Shown here piece by piece: positions 1 to 8,369 of a stretch of 64,000 nucleotides of DNA (its first letter is position 1; each line of letters opens with the position of its first letter). The position numbers were made by a program, and so were the translations under genes. This DNA is from Ruegeria sp. THAF57 (GTDB lineage: Bacteria; Pseudomonadota; Alphaproteobacteria; Rhodobacterales; Rhodobacteraceae), in the NCBI RefSeq assembly GCF_903914075.1, contig NZ_CAIWNQ010000004.1, forward strand, positions 1-64,000, written 5' to 3'. The notes beneath the pieces were generated by a model. The model did not search any database. It worked only from the letters and a program-made list of their open reading frames with translations, and had not been told where the DNA came from.

Positions 1-74
1 ACCAACTGATCCGCATCGAGGAATCACTGGGCGAAGTCGCCGAATACGCGGGGGCTTCGATCCTGAAGCGGTGA
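1..74 (+). CDS. C-terminal end of an unidentified gene
   Basis: An open frame enters from the left edge and ends at TGA 72-74. The visible 23 residues start QLIRIEESLGE and end GASILKR. The tail is amphipathic and I could not assign it to a family. A perfect palindrome follows 8 bases after the stop and may terminate it. Confidence 0.5.
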   Translation, partial: QLIRIEESLGEVAEYAGASILKR

Positions 75-82
75 ATGGTAAC

Positions 83-111
83 CTGATCCTCGAAATTATT
101 TCGAGGATCAG
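83..111 (+). terminator. Perfect 14-bp palindrome, possible terminator
   Basis: CTGATCCTCGAAAT (83-96) and its exact reverse complement (98-111) are separated by one base and followed by ATTTTG. It lies just behind a stop codon and directly against the TTG start of the next gene. It could end the upstream transcript, act as an operator, or hide the GAGG that would serve as ribosome site for the acetyltransferase. The U run is short. Confidence 0.5.
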
Positions 112-114
112 ATT

Positions 115-627
115 TTGCTTTCAATTATAGACCCCAAAACGCCGGACCACTTTGATGCGGTCCGGCGTTTGTGCTGGGAATACCGCGCATTTCTTCTGAC
201 GCTGGATGAAAAATCCCAACGCATTGTTCGAACATTCTACCCGCGTGAGAAATACGCCCGTTTGATGGATGCCATCGAGGTTGAGCACGCGGCACCCACA
301 GGGGGTGTCAGGCTGGCATTGAAGGATGATCAGCCTGTCGGATGTGGGATGTTCCATACGATTGAACCCGGTGTGGCTGAAATCAAGCGTGTATTCGTGA
401 ACGAGAAGGCCCGAGGTACCGGTGCCGGGTACGCGATCATGAATGATCTGATCGATACCTGTCGCTTGAAGGGGTTCCGTTTTATTCGGATGGACACAGG
501 AAAACCCCTTGAAGCCGCAACACGCCTTTATCTGTCGATGGGGTTTGAATTGCGTGACGCTTATTCGGAAATCCCCGAGGTTGCAGATGGTCATCTGCTG
601 TTTTTTGAAATGGATTTGCAGGGATAG
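115..627 (+). CDS. GNAT family N-acetyltransferase
   Basis: A 170-residue protein of the GNAT fold, which moves an acetyl group from acetyl-CoA to an amine; the substrate cannot be read. The acetyl-CoA loop is R100-G-T-G-A-G105, after a beta strand with KRVFVNEKA, and the C-terminal ATRLYLSMGF (135-144) is the usual GNAT alpha4/beta strand. Length is typical for a single-domain member. The start is TTG at 115, with GAGG at 103-106 as the only ribosome-site candidate, and that lies inside the right arm of the palindrome at 83-111. No later ATG would keep the fold intact. It is followed by an AT-rich gap. Confidence 0.85.
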   Translation: MLSIIDPKTPDHFDAVRRLCWEYRAFLLTLDEKSQRIVRTFYPREKYARLMDAIEVEHAAPTGGVRLALKDDQPVGCGMFHTIEPGVAEIKRVFVNEKARGTGAGYAIMNDLIDTCRLKGFRFIRMDTGKPLEAATRLYLSMGFELRDAYSEIPEVADGHLLFFEMDLQG

Positions 628-803
628 CGCCGGATTAGGCCAAAAAACAAAATATTTTTCGACCTTCTTTCCTGTTGTTATTGAAGAAAAAAATAAAAAA
701 ACCGCCACAAAAGTAAACAATATTGCACTTATGTGTGAACTTTTCCCTATTGGGAGGACCGGGTGGTCTCGTACCCTGACTGTATTACAGAAAGGAGAAC
801 ACC
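628..803. other. AT-rich intergenic region
   Basis: This stretch has A and T runs (for example 639-660 and 684-712) and is clearly poorer in GC than its surroundings. It carries no convincing open frame. It presumably holds the promoter of the small lipoprotein gene that follows; the ribosome site AAAGGAGA is at 791-798. Confidence 0.5.
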
Positions 804-971
804 ATGACTGGTTCTAAATTCCTTCTCGTAGCGTCGGTAGTCGGCACTGTATTCTTGGCGGCCTGTTCAGCACCTGGCACATATCCGATCACCGGAGATC
901 AGGTTTCGGCAAGTGACCCTGTTCGGGATATGGAATCGCCCACTTACATCTATCGTGGTGAAGCCCGCTAA
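804..971 (+). CDS. Small lipoprotein, 55 residues
   Basis: A short gene with ATG at 804 and an excellent ribosome site (AAAGGAGA, 791-798). The product starts MTGSKFLLVASVVGTVF and has a type II signal peptide whose lipobox is L18-A-A-C21. Cleavage would leave a lipidated 35-residue peptide rich in small polar residues, ending YIYRGEAR. Asp is not at position +2 of the mature protein, so an outer-membrane or periplasm-facing place is possible. I recognise no family. It stands alone, followed by a hairpin and a convergent gene. The signal peptide and ribosome site make it very likely to be real despite its size. Confidence 0.75.
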   Translation: MTGSKFLLVASVVGTVFLAACSAPGTYPITGDQVSASDPVRDMESPTYIYRGEAR

Positions 972-985
972 GGCCTGCGCGTGAC

Positions 986-1009
986 ATCACGGGCGGTGAC
1001 GTCCGTGAT
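986..1009. terminator. Hairpin between convergent genes
   Basis: ATCACGG (986-992) pairs with CCGTGAT (1003-1009) around a 10-base loop, between the ends of the lipoprotein gene and the convergent acetyltransferase. There is no clear T run on either side, so termination is only plausible. Confidence 0.4.
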
Positions 1010-1019
1010 TGATCTGAAT

Positions 1020-1469
1020 TCAGAGCTTCTTGCTCATTAACATATACCGATCGCGCGGTTTGAACCCGGTGCGCAGATACAGTTTCTGAGCTGCCTCGTT
1101 TGTGCGGTCGACCTCAAGATGCAGGGCGGTAAGCCCAGCTCCGGCCAGTGCCTTTGGCAGGTCTAGCAATACTTCGGATGCAATTCCGCGGCCGCGAACA
1201 GCGGGGCGAATGTAAATCTCGTCCACAAAGCCGTCCATGCCGCCGAATTCGACGGACCAACCGAATGTCAGGATGATGTATCCCAGCGGTGCCCGTCCGG
1301 GGCCGATCAGGTAGACACATCCGTGGGGGATGCCTTCTAACAACGGGGCAAGAGCGTTGCGGGTCTGATCCGCATCCTGAGCGATGCCTTCCTCTGTGTG
1401 GAATGCAGTGACCAAGCTCATCAAGCGGTCCAGATCTTCGGGGCGGGCAAGCCGCAGGGCAGCGCTCAT
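1020..1469 (-). CDS. GNAT family N-acetyltransferase
   Basis: A 149-residue single-domain GNAT acetyltransferase. The acetyl-CoA loop is R92-G-R-G-I-A97, following FVDEIYIRPAV, and the distal motif NEAAQKLYLRTGF lies at 124-136. The substrate is unknown. Its ATG overlaps the TGA of the nucleoside hydrolase gene by 4 bases (ATGA, 1466-1469), so the two are translationally coupled, and mazG lies upstream on the same strand. The order mazG, nucleoside hydrolase, acetyltransferase suggests a nucleotide-housekeeping operon, but nothing ties the acetyltransferase itself to nucleosides. Confidence 0.87.
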   Translation of the reverse strand: MSAALRLARPEDLDRLMSLVTAFHTEEGIAQDADQTRNALAPLLEGIPHGCVYLIGPGRAPLGYIILTFGWSVEFGGMDGFVDEIYIRPAVRGRGIASEVLLDLPKALAGAGLTALHLEVDRTNEAAQKLYLRTGFKPRDRYMLMSKKL

Positions 1470-2407
1470 AGTCGGGCCAGTCGTTCAGTCAACAGGGTAA
1501 AGAACCCGTCCGCGTCCACATCTCCTATGAATGTCGCGTTGGGTTTGCGATCGGTGACGTGCCACCAGTCGGCGACCGTCATACCCATCGTGAGTTCTGA
1601 TTGGGTCTCAATCTCGACATTCACGAAACGACCCGAGAACAATTCGGGCTTGATCAGATACGCTGTGACGCACGGGTCATGCAACGGTGCCCCTTGGCTG
1701 CCGTATTTTTCCTTGTCAAAGCGTTCGAAGAAATCCGTCATCTCGGCCACGGCGATACCGACCTTGGTTCCCAGCGCGCGGAAGGCGTCGTTGCGGGGTT
1801 TGGTGACCAGCGCCTTGTGCGTGACATCCAACGGCATAACGACAATGGGGCGACCTGATTTAAACACGATATCAGCAGCTTCTGGGTCGACGTGAATGTT
1901 GAATTCAGCTGTGGGGGTAATGTTGCCAACCTCGAAATACGCGCCGCCCATCAGCACGATTTCCTGCACCCGATCCACGATATCAGGCGCTTTGGTAAAG
2001 GCGGTTGCGATGTTTGTCAGTGGCCCCAGGGGGCACAGCGTGACAGTTCCGGGTTCATGCGCGCGCAGGGTGTCGATAATGAAGTCGACCGCATGCCCGT
2101 CGGTCAGTTGCATCTGGGGATCAGGCAGGTCCGGTCCGTCCAGACCGGTTTTTCCGTGCACATGTTCTGCCGTAACCAGCGCTCGTTTCAATGGGCAGTC
2201 GCACCCGGCGTAAACCGGCACCTCGGTATGTCCAGCCAGTTCGCAGACAATGCGGGCGTTCTTGGACGTCAGGTCCAGCGGTACGTTCCCCGCGACGGCG
2301 GTTATGCCCAGAACCTCAATCTCTTGGGGGCTTGCAAGCGCCAGCAAGATGGCGACGGCGTCGTCCTGACCGGGATCAGTGTCGATGATGATTTTACGAG
2401 GGGGCAT
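1466..2407 (-). CDS. Inosine/uridine-preferring nucleoside hydrolase
   Basis: A 313-residue enzyme that hydrolyses the N-glycosidic bond of ribonucleosides to base and ribose (purine/pyrimidine salvage, cytoplasm). The family signature D9-T-D-P-G-Q-D-D-A17 provides calcium ligands; further conserved pieces are LCPLGPLTNIA (124-134), TAEFNIHVDPEAA (166-178) and H243-D244-P-C at the C-terminal calcium and catalytic site. The start is the ATG at 2405-2407 with GGAGA upstream; longer versions have no ribosome site. It lies 64 bases after mazG on the same strand and overlaps the following acetyltransferase by ATGA. Base preference cannot be read from sequence. Confidence 0.92.
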   Translation of the reverse strand: MPPRKIIIDTDPGQDDAVAILLALASPQEIEVLGITAVAGNVPLDLTSKNARIVCELAGHTEVPVYAGCDCPLKRALVTAEHVHGKTGLDGPDLPDPQMQLTDGHAVDFIIDTLRAHEPGTVTLCPLGPLTNIATAFTKAPDIVDRVQEIVLMGGAYFEVGNITPTAEFNIHVDPEAADIVFKSGRPIVVMPLDVTHKALVTKPRNDAFRALGTKVGIAVAEMTDFFERFDKEKYGSQGAPLHDPCVTAYLIKPELFSGRFVNVEIETQSELTMGMTVADWWHVTDRKPNATFIGDVDADGFFTLLTERLARL

Positions 2408-2471
2408 GGGTGTCTCCGGGGGGGCGTGAAGGTCGGACACTCGCAAGTGTCCCGGCACTTGTCCAGCCGTT

Positions 2472-3329
2472 TTAGGTATCCGCAGCCGCATCCACCGGCG
2501 GGAGTTTGCCATTAGCACGATGTTCTTCGGTTTTCACCTCGTCCCAAAGGGCGTCCATCTCGGCCAGATCGCTTTGTGAAGGCGTTTTGCCACGCGCCGC
2601 AAGGCGGGCCTCGACCTGCTCGAACCGGCGAGTGAACTTCGCGTTGGTGCGGCGCAGCGCGGCTTCGGGTTCAATCCCGAGATGGCGGCCCAGATTGACA
2701 ATCACGAAGAGCAAATCGCCGAACTCATCCTCCAGCGCGTCAGCATCCATGCTGTCGCGGGCCTCTTCCAACTCGGCGGCCTCTTCGGTGATCTTGGCCA
2801 GCACGTGGCTGGCATCGGGCCAGTCGAACCCCACGCGGGCAGCGCGCTTTTGCAGCTTATGCGCGCGCAACAAGGCGGGCAGGTTAGCCGCCACTCCATC
2901 CAGCGCGCCTTTTTGCTCCTTGCCTGCGCGTTCCGCCGCCTTGATGGTTTCCCAATCCAGCGTCTGCTGCTCGGCAGACTTGTCGCGAGATTCGTTGCCG
3001 AACACGTGAGGATGACGGGTGACCATTTTGTCTGACATGGTGCGGACCACGTCCTGGAAGGTGAAATGCCCGGCTTCCTCGGCCATTTGCGCATGAAAGA
3101 CGGATTGGAACAGCAGGTCGCCCAATTCGCCTTTCAGCTCGTCATAAGCTTCACGTTCGATGGCGTCGGCGACCTCATAGGCTTCTTCGATCGTATAGGG
3201 GGCGATGGTGGCGAAATCCTGTTCGATATCCCAAGGGCAGCCGGTTTGCGGGTCACGCAGGCGGCGCATGATTTCCAGCAGGCGTTCGATCCCTGCGTCG
3301 CTATCGTGGATCAGAGGATTTTCGGCCAT
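2472..3329 (-). CDS. mazG: Nucleoside triphosphate pyrophosphohydrolase MazG
   Basis: A 285-residue housecleaning enzyme that converts (d)NTPs to NMP and pyrophosphate. It has two tandem all-alpha MazG domains. In the N-terminal one, E48-E-A-Y-E52 and E68-L-G-D71 are the magnesium-binding pair; the C-terminal one repeats the pattern as ITEEAAELEEA and LEDEFGDLLF. This is the long two-domain form, as in E. coli. The start ATG at 3327-3329 has GAAAGGGT upstream. It is divergent from the amidohydrolase gene across 66 bases, and heads the operon with the nucleoside hydrolase. Confidence 0.94.
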   Translation of the reverse strand: MAENPLIHDSDAGIERLLEIMRRLRDPQTGCPWDIEQDFATIAPYTIEEAYEVADAIEREAYDELKGELGDLLFQSVFHAQMAEEAGHFTFQDVVRTMSDKMVTRHPHVFGNESRDKSAEQQTLDWETIKAAERAGKEQKGALDGVAANLPALLRAHKLQKRAARVGFDWPDASHVLAKITEEAAELEEARDSMDADALEDEFGDLLFVIVNLGRHLGIEPEAALRRTNAKFTRRFEQVEARLAARGKTPSQSDLAEMDALWDEVKTEEHRANGKLPPVDAAADT

Positions 3330-3395
3330 TGCGAACCCTTTCGTTCCGGTGTCAGATGCATCCATTCCGCAGTCAGGATCAGGAGTCCACCCCAG

Positions 3396-4559
3396 ATGCC
3401 CGTCGTCAACCGAATTGCCGATTTTGCCGCCGATATGACAGCTTGGCGGCAGCACCTGCATTCGATTCCCGAGTTGGAGTTCGAATGCCACGAAACCGCA
3501 GCTTTTGTTGCCGACAGGCTGCGTGAATTTGGCGTTGACGAGCTGCATGAGGGTATTGCCAAAACCGGGGTTGTCGCGATCATCAAAGGGCAGGGCGAGG
3601 GGCCGACAATCGGTCTACGCGCGGACATGGATGCCTTACCGATCCCCGAGGAAACCGGGGTCGAATATACGTCGACCAAACCGGGAAATATGCATGCCTG
3701 TGGCCATGACGGGCATACTACAATGCTGTTGGGCGCAGCGCGTTATCTGGCTGAGACACGAAATTTCCGCGGTCGCGTGGCCCTGATCTTTCAACCCGCG
3801 GAAGAGGAAGGCGGCGGAGCCGGCGTCATGGTCGAAGAAGGGCTAATGGACCGTTTCGATATTTCTCAGGTCTATGCATTGCACAATGCACCTGGTGTCC
3901 CCGAGGGGGCGTTCCAGACGACGCCCGGGCCGATCATGGCGGCTGTCGACACGTTTGAAATTCACATTCAGGGTCTTGGCGGCCACGGGGCCATGCCACA
4001 CGAAACTCGCGATCCAGTGATGGCGGCCTGTGGAATTGCGCAGGCCATTCAGACCATTGTCAGCCGCAACAACTATGCGCTGGACGATCTGGTTATCTCG
4101 GTCACCCAGATTCACACCGGAACGGTCAACAACGTGATCCCGGATACTGCCTATATCAACGGAACCGTCCGCACCTTCGATCCGTCTGTTCAGAAGATGG
4201 TGATGGAACGGATGGAGCAGATCGTGCAGGGGCAGGCACAGTCTTATGGTGTTGAGGCAAGGTTGGATTATGAGATCAATTACCCCGCAACGATCAATGA
4301 CGCAGACAAAGCCGGGTTTGCCGCCGATGTCGCGCGGGACGTGGCGGGCGACGAATGGGTGGTCACGAACATATCTGCGATGATGGGGGCCGAGGATTTC
4401 TCGTTCATGCTGAATGTGCGGCCGGGGGCATACCTGTTTCTGGGGCAAGGCGAAAGCGCCGGGCTGCATCATCCAAAATACAATTTCAACGACGAGATCG
4501 CGCCGGTTGGGGCATCCTTTTTTGCTCGGATTGTCGAAAAGGCGCAGCCGCTGGGCTGA
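3396..4559 (+). CDS. M20 family amidohydrolase (hippurate hydrolase type)
   Basis: A 387-residue metal-dependent amidohydrolase of the M20D group, which removes acyl groups from N-acyl amino acids or similar amides in the cytoplasm. Metal-site motifs are H100-A-C-G-H-D-G-H107 (C102, H104), the catalytic pair in AEEEGGG (136-142), HNAPG near 162, and the C-terminal LHHPKYNFND. The ATG at 3396 follows AGGAG (3380-3384). The gene heads a cluster with two ureohydrolases, the first only 12 bases downstream, which points to joint breakdown of an amide or guanidino compound. True substrate unknown; members are often loosely called hipO. Confidence 0.9.
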   Translation: MPVVNRIADFAADMTAWRQHLHSIPELEFECHETAAFVADRLREFGVDELHEGIAKTGVVAIIKGQGEGPTIGLRADMDALPIPEETGVEYTSTKPGNMHACGHDGHTTMLLGAARYLAETRNFRGRVALIFQPAEEEGGGAGVMVEEGLMDRFDISQVYALHNAPGVPEGAFQTTPGPIMAAVDTFEIHIQGLGGHGAMPHETRDPVMAACGIAQAIQTIVSRNNYALDDLVISVTQIHTGTVNNVIPDTAYINGTVRTFDPSVQKMVMERMEQIVQGQAQSYGVEARLDYEINYPATINDADKAGFAADVARDVAGDEWVVTNISAMMGAEDFSFMLNVRPGAYLFLGQGESAGLHHPKYNFNDEIAPVGASFFARIVEKAQPLG

Positions 4560-4571
4560 ATGGGGGAATAA

Positions 4572-5537
4572 ATGGCACTGGAAGATGCAAAAAACCAGGT
4601 AGACGAGGCGTTTACCAATCCTGACCTCAAGGGGTTGTCTTACGAGAATACGTTTGGCGGGGCGACGTCCTTTCTGCGTCGATTGTATACCAAGGACCTG
4701 AAGGGCGTGGACATAGCCGTGACTGGCGTGCCGTTCGATCAGGCGGTGACCAACCGCCCCGGTACACGACTTGGCCCGCGCGCAATCCGCGAGGCCAGCA
4801 CGCTGCAATCACCCGATGCGCCCTATGGTTGGCCTTTTGACGCGCTGAGCGAGCTTGCGATCGTCGATTACGGGGACATGGCCTATGATTATGCCAATAT
4901 CCCGGCGTTTCCAGATACGCTGACCGATCATGTCCGGTCGATTCTGGCCGCCGATGTGGCCTCGGTGACATTGGGTGGCGATCACTATATCAGCTTCCCG
5001 ATCCTCAAAGCTTATGCTGAGAAATTCGGGCCGATGTCCCTGCTGCAATTTGATGCGCATACGGACACGTGGGCAGATGACGACATGTCCCGCGTGGATC
5101 ACGGGACGATGTTCTACAAGGCGGTGAAGTCGGGCATCGTGGATCCCAAGCGATCGGTGCAGGTTGGCATCCGGACCACCAACGAGGATACGCTGGGGGT
5201 CAACATCATCGACGCGCGCGAGGTTTATGAATCCGGCCCAGCTGCCGTCGCGCAGAAGATTAAGGGCATTCTGGGTGACAGTCCCGTTTACCTAAGCTTT
5301 GATATCGACGGTCTGGATCCCGCTTTTGCGCCGGGTACAGGTACACCCGTCTGGGGCGGGCTGAGTTCCATTCAGGCGCAGATCATCTTGCGCGATATCG
5401 CCGGTATCAACATCAAGGGCGGGGACGTTGTCGAGGTATCTCCGCCGTTTGATACATCCGGCGCAACGGCGATCGCCGGCGCGCATGTCGCCACGCAGAT
5501 TATTTGCCTTTTGGGGTGGAACAAGTTGCAGCCTTAA
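4572..5537 (+). CDS. Ureohydrolase (agmatinase/guanidinobutyrase family), first copy
   Basis: A 321-residue binuclear-manganese ureohydrolase, which splits urea from a guanidino compound such as agmatine or 4-guanidinobutyrate. All six metal ligands are present: H138 in GGDHYIS, D161-A-H163-T-D165, and D244-I-D246 in SFDIDGLDP. The ATG at 4572 follows GGGGG 12 bases after the amidohydrolase stop, so they are co-transcribed. The next gene is a paralogue. The N-terminal 25 residues are longer than in the second copy. Agmatinase is the usual annotation, but no residue here proves agmatine rather than another guanidino substrate. Confidence 0.9.
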   Translation: MALEDAKNQVDEAFTNPDLKGLSYENTFGGATSFLRRLYTKDLKGVDIAVTGVPFDQAVTNRPGTRLGPRAIREASTLQSPDAPYGWPFDALSELAIVDYGDMAYDYANIPAFPDTLTDHVRSILAADVASVTLGGDHYISFPILKAYAEKFGPMSLLQFDAHTDTWADDDMSRVDHGTMFYKAVKSGIVDPKRSVQVGIRTTNEDTLGVNIIDAREVYESGPAAVAQKIKGILGDSPVYLSFDIDGLDPAFAPGTGTPVWGGLSSIQAQIILRDIAGINIKGGDVVEVSPPFDTSGATAIAGAHVATQIICLLGWNKLQP

Positions 5538-5600
5538 CCATTGGTTAGCCATCTTTCCTCTATCACGTTAACCAAAATAACGGATGGGAGAGTTACTGGC

Positions 5601-6548
5601 ATGAAAGGCTTCAACCAGCCCCTCAGCGGCAATGATCTAGCACGGTTTTCCGGACCGAATACGTTCATGCGCCTGCCGCAGGTGGATACGTTGGCCGGGT
5701 TGGATGCGGCCGTTTTGGGTATTCCGATGGATATCGGTACATCTTGGCGGTCGGGCACACGGTTCGGGCCGAAACAGATCCGCAGCGAAAGCGCGATGAT
5801 CCGGCCCTATAACATGGCCACATTTGCTGCTCCGTTCGACAGCCTGCAGATCGCCGATATCGGCGATCTTGCGATCAACACGTTCTCCCTGTCCGAAAGC
5901 CTCAAGATCATCAAGGAAAGCTATGATGCTATTCTGGCGCAAGACGTGACGCCGATCGCGATGGGGGGCGATCATTCGATCACCCTGCCGATTTTGCGGG
6001 CAATTGCGGCCAAGCGCGGGCCTGTGGCGTTGGTTCACGTGGATGCCCATGCAGATGTAGACGACGAAATGTTTGGTGAGCGAGAGACACACGGCACCGT
6101 CTTTCGCCGCGCCCACGAAGAAGGCCTGATCGTTCCTGCCAAGGTCTTTCAGGTCGGAATTCGCGGTTCGGGTTACTCAACGACGGATTTCAACGAAGCA
6201 AAGGAATGGGGATTTCGGCAGTTTCCGGCGTGGGAATTGTGGCAGCAGAACCTGACGGAAGTTGGCTCTCAGATACGCAAAACAATCGGGGATCACCCAA
6301 CTTATATCACCTTCGACATCGGTAGCCTCGATCCGTCTTTCGCGCCGGGAACCGGCACGCCGGAAATCGCGGGGCTTACCACGCCGCAGGCCTTGCAGTT
6401 GATCCACGCACTCAGCGGTCTGACCGTTGTGGGGTGCGACTTGGTCGAGGTCTCGCCGCCCTATGACCCGACCGGCAACACGGCGCTGACGGCGGCTAAC
6501 CTGTTGTTCGAGCTTATGTGTATCCTGCCGGGCGTGACGTCGCGGTAA
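5601..6548 (+). CDS. Ureohydrolase family protein, second copy with altered metal site
   Basis: A 315-residue paralogue of the preceding ureohydrolase. Four ligands match: H125 in GGDHSIT and D148-A-H150-A-D152. The last motif, normally FDIDGLDP, reads FDIGSLDP, so D239 is present but the second Asp is Gly241. In arginase-type enzymes this Asp binds the second manganese. The change is clear in the DNA (gac atc ggt agc, about 6315-6326) and the reading frame is intact. The start ATG at 5601 follows GGGAGAG. It may be an enzyme with a different metal site, a subunit of a mixed oligomer with the first copy, or inactive. Confidence 0.82.
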   Translation: MKGFNQPLSGNDLARFSGPNTFMRLPQVDTLAGLDAAVLGIPMDIGTSWRSGTRFGPKQIRSESAMIRPYNMATFAAPFDSLQIADIGDLAINTFSLSESLKIIKESYDAILAQDVTPIAMGGDHSITLPILRAIAAKRGPVALVHVDAHADVDDEMFGERETHGTVFRRAHEEGLIVPAKVFQVGIRGSGYSTTDFNEAKEWGFRQFPAWELWQQNLTEVGSQIRKTIGDHPTYITFDIGSLDPSFAPGTGTPEIAGLTTPQALQLIHALSGLTVVGCDLVEVSPPYDPTGNTALTAANLLFELMCILPGVTSR

Positions 6549-6613
6549 AAGCCTGCCTCACGACTTGTCCAGGCCTGTATTCCGAATAAGGTTGCTAAAA
6601 GAATAGGGTCGGG

Positions 6614-7021
6614 ATGAAGAAAATGCTCATTTTCCTTGTTGTTGCGGCGGTCTTCGCAGTGGGCGCTTATATTAGGTTGGCACCGTCCGATCCTACGCGA
6701 TGGCACGTAGCGCCCACCGGACAGGCGGATCGCGATATGCAAGGCGGAGTGTTTCGCGTTTTGGAAGCCGGCCCCGACGGGCTGGCGCGTCTGGATGCAA
6801 TTGCGCGTAACACACCCCGTACAACGGTTTTGGCGGGGTCAGTGGACGAAGGGATGGTCACCTATGTCACCCGCACCAAAGTGATCGGCTTTCCCGATTA
6901 CACAACTGCCCAGCAGGATGGCGACACGCTGCGCATCCACGCGCGCCTGCGCTTTGGGCGCTCAGATTTTGGGGTAAACCGTAACCGTGTTGATGGGTGG
7001 CTGGCTGCGCTCAAGCCCTGA
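6614..7021 (+). CDS. DUF1499 family protein
   Basis: A 135-residue protein with one N-terminal hydrophobic segment (residues 3-20, LIFLVVAAVFAVGAYI) and a DUF1499 domain in the rest, recognisable by TYVTRTKVIGFPDYTT and the RLRFGRSDFGVNRNRV ending. It is probably anchored in the inner membrane or secreted. Function is unknown. It lies 65 bases after the second ureohydrolase. Its last 60 bases overlap the end of a convergent gene. Confidence 0.82.
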   Translation: MKKMLIFLVVAAVFAVGAYIRLAPSDPTRWHVAPTGQADRDMQGGVFRVLEAGPDGLARLDAIARNTPRTTVLAGSVDEGMVTYVTRTKVIGFPDYTTAQQDGDTLRIHARLRFGRSDFGVNRNRVDGWLAALKP

Positions 7022-7249
7022 GGACAGGCAGCCTTCCTGCACTTCGCGCCACATCGGCACGTTCAATGACATTTGGCACTGAGCCATGAACATTCGGCCA
7101 TCGACCTGCAGGCAGATCATCTCGCCCAAGTCGATGCGGTTGCCGGATGTATCGGTGCAATAGCAATCGCGCACCTTGCCATCCGGGCCAACATAGTCGG
7201 CCATCACAGGTGTGGAAAACAACATCAGGACAAGCGCAAACCATCTCAT
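6962..7249 (-). CDS. Secreted hypothetical protein
   Basis: A 95-residue product with an N-terminal signal peptide (MRWFALVLMLFSTPVMA, cut after A17). The mature part has four cysteines (in DCYC, MICL and MAQC) plus one in EGCL, suggesting disulfides in the periplasm. I recognise no family. ATG at 7249 is chosen because it starts exactly at the signal peptide; a TTG at 7285 would add 12 residues, and neither has a strong ribosome site. Its last 60 bases overlap the DUF1499 gene tail to tail. Confidence 0.6.
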   Translation of the reverse strand: MRWFALVLMLFSTPVMADYVGPDGKVRDCYCTDTSGNRIDLGEMICLQVDGRMFMAQCQMSLNVPMWREVQEGCLSSGLERSQPPINTVTVYPKI

Positions 7250-7313
7250 GCGCAGCAGCTTAGCATACGGTCGGCCCTTGACCAAAGCCCCGGATTGCTA
7301 GACACCCCCGGGG

Positions 7314-8369
7314 ATGATCCCCGAAGAACGCCTAGAACAGATAACCCAGCGATTCCAATACCTCGAAGCGGCGATGTCAGACGGCGCGGCGGGTGGGGAC
7401 ATTGCGGGTTTGGCCAAGGAGTATTCCGACCTCAAACCGGTTGTCGAACAGATCACGGCCTGGCGACTGTTGGTGGCGGATTTGGCGGAAGCGCAGGCGA
7501 TGCTGGCAGACCCAGATATGAAGGAGTTGGCCGAAGAAGAAATCCCAGACTTGCAGGCCCGCATCCCCGAAGCGGAACACGCGCTGCAATTGGCCTTGCT
7601 ACCTCGTGACGCGGCCGATGCGCGCCCTGCGATGCTGGAAATCCGCCCCGGAACCGGAGGAGACGAGGCTGCCTTGTTCGCGGGAGACCTGTTGCGCATG
7701 TATCAACGCTATGCCGAGGCGCATGGCTGGCGTTTTGAGATCATCGAAGAACAGGCATCGGACCTTGGCGGAATCAAAGAGGTCGTGGCGCATATCAAGG
7801 GCGACAATGTCTTTGCGCGGTTAAAATACGAATCCGGTGTGCACAGGGTTCAGCGCGTTCCCGAAACCGAAAGCGGCGGGCGGATTCACACATCGGCTGC
7901 GACGGTTGCCGTGCTGCCCGAGGCCGAGGATGTGGACATCCAGGTTGACGCCAATGACATTCGTATCGACACCATGCGCAGTTCGGGTGCGGGTGGCCAG
8001 CACGTGAATACGACGGATTCGGCTGTGCGCATCACCCACCTACCGACCGGTCTTGTGGTGACAAGCTCCGAGAAGTCTCAGCACCGCAATCGTGAAATCG
8101 CAATGCAGGTTCTGAAGACGCGCCTCTATGATCTGGAGCGCCAGAGGATCGACAGCGAACGGTCCGCTGACCGAGCCAGCCAAGTGGGCTCTGGCGACCG
8201 GTCCGAGCGGATCAGGACGTATAATTTTCCACAGGGCCGGATGACTGATCACCGAATAAACCTGACTTTGTACAAGTTGGATCAGATCATGCAGGGCGAT
8301 CTGGACGAGGTCATAGATGCGCTGACAGCCGATGACCAAGCCCGTCTGCTGGCTGAGATGGCGCAATGA
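7314..8369 (+). CDS. prfA: Peptide chain release factor 1
   Basis: A 351-residue class I release factor that reads UAA and UAG and triggers peptide release on the ribosome. The catalytic G227-G-Q229 lies in [10 protein letters not shown], and the codon-recognition tripeptide P183-E-T185 (PxT, RF1 type rather than the SPF of RF2) sits in [14 protein letters not shown]. Length is normal. ATG at 7314 has GGGG directly upstream. The stop overlaps the start of prmC by ATGA. This is the usual pair, since PrmC methylates the Gln of GGQ. Confidence 0.97.
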   Translation: MIPEERLEQITQRFQYLEAAMSDGAAGGDIAGLAKEYSDLKPVVEQITAWRLLVADLAEAQAMLADPDMKELAEEEIPDLQARIPEAEHALQLALLPRDAADARPAMLEIRPGTGGDEAALFAGDLLRMYQRYAEAHGWRFEIIEEQASDLGGIKEVVAHIKGDNVFARLKYESGVHRVQRVPETESGGRIHTSAATVAVLPEAEDVDIQVDANDIRIDTMRSSGAGGQHVNTTDSAVRITHLPTGLVVTSSEKSQHRNREIAMQVLKTRLYDLERQRIDSERSADRASQVGSGDRSERIRTYNFPQGRMTDHRINLTLYKLDQIMQGDLDEVIDALTADDQARLLAEMAQ

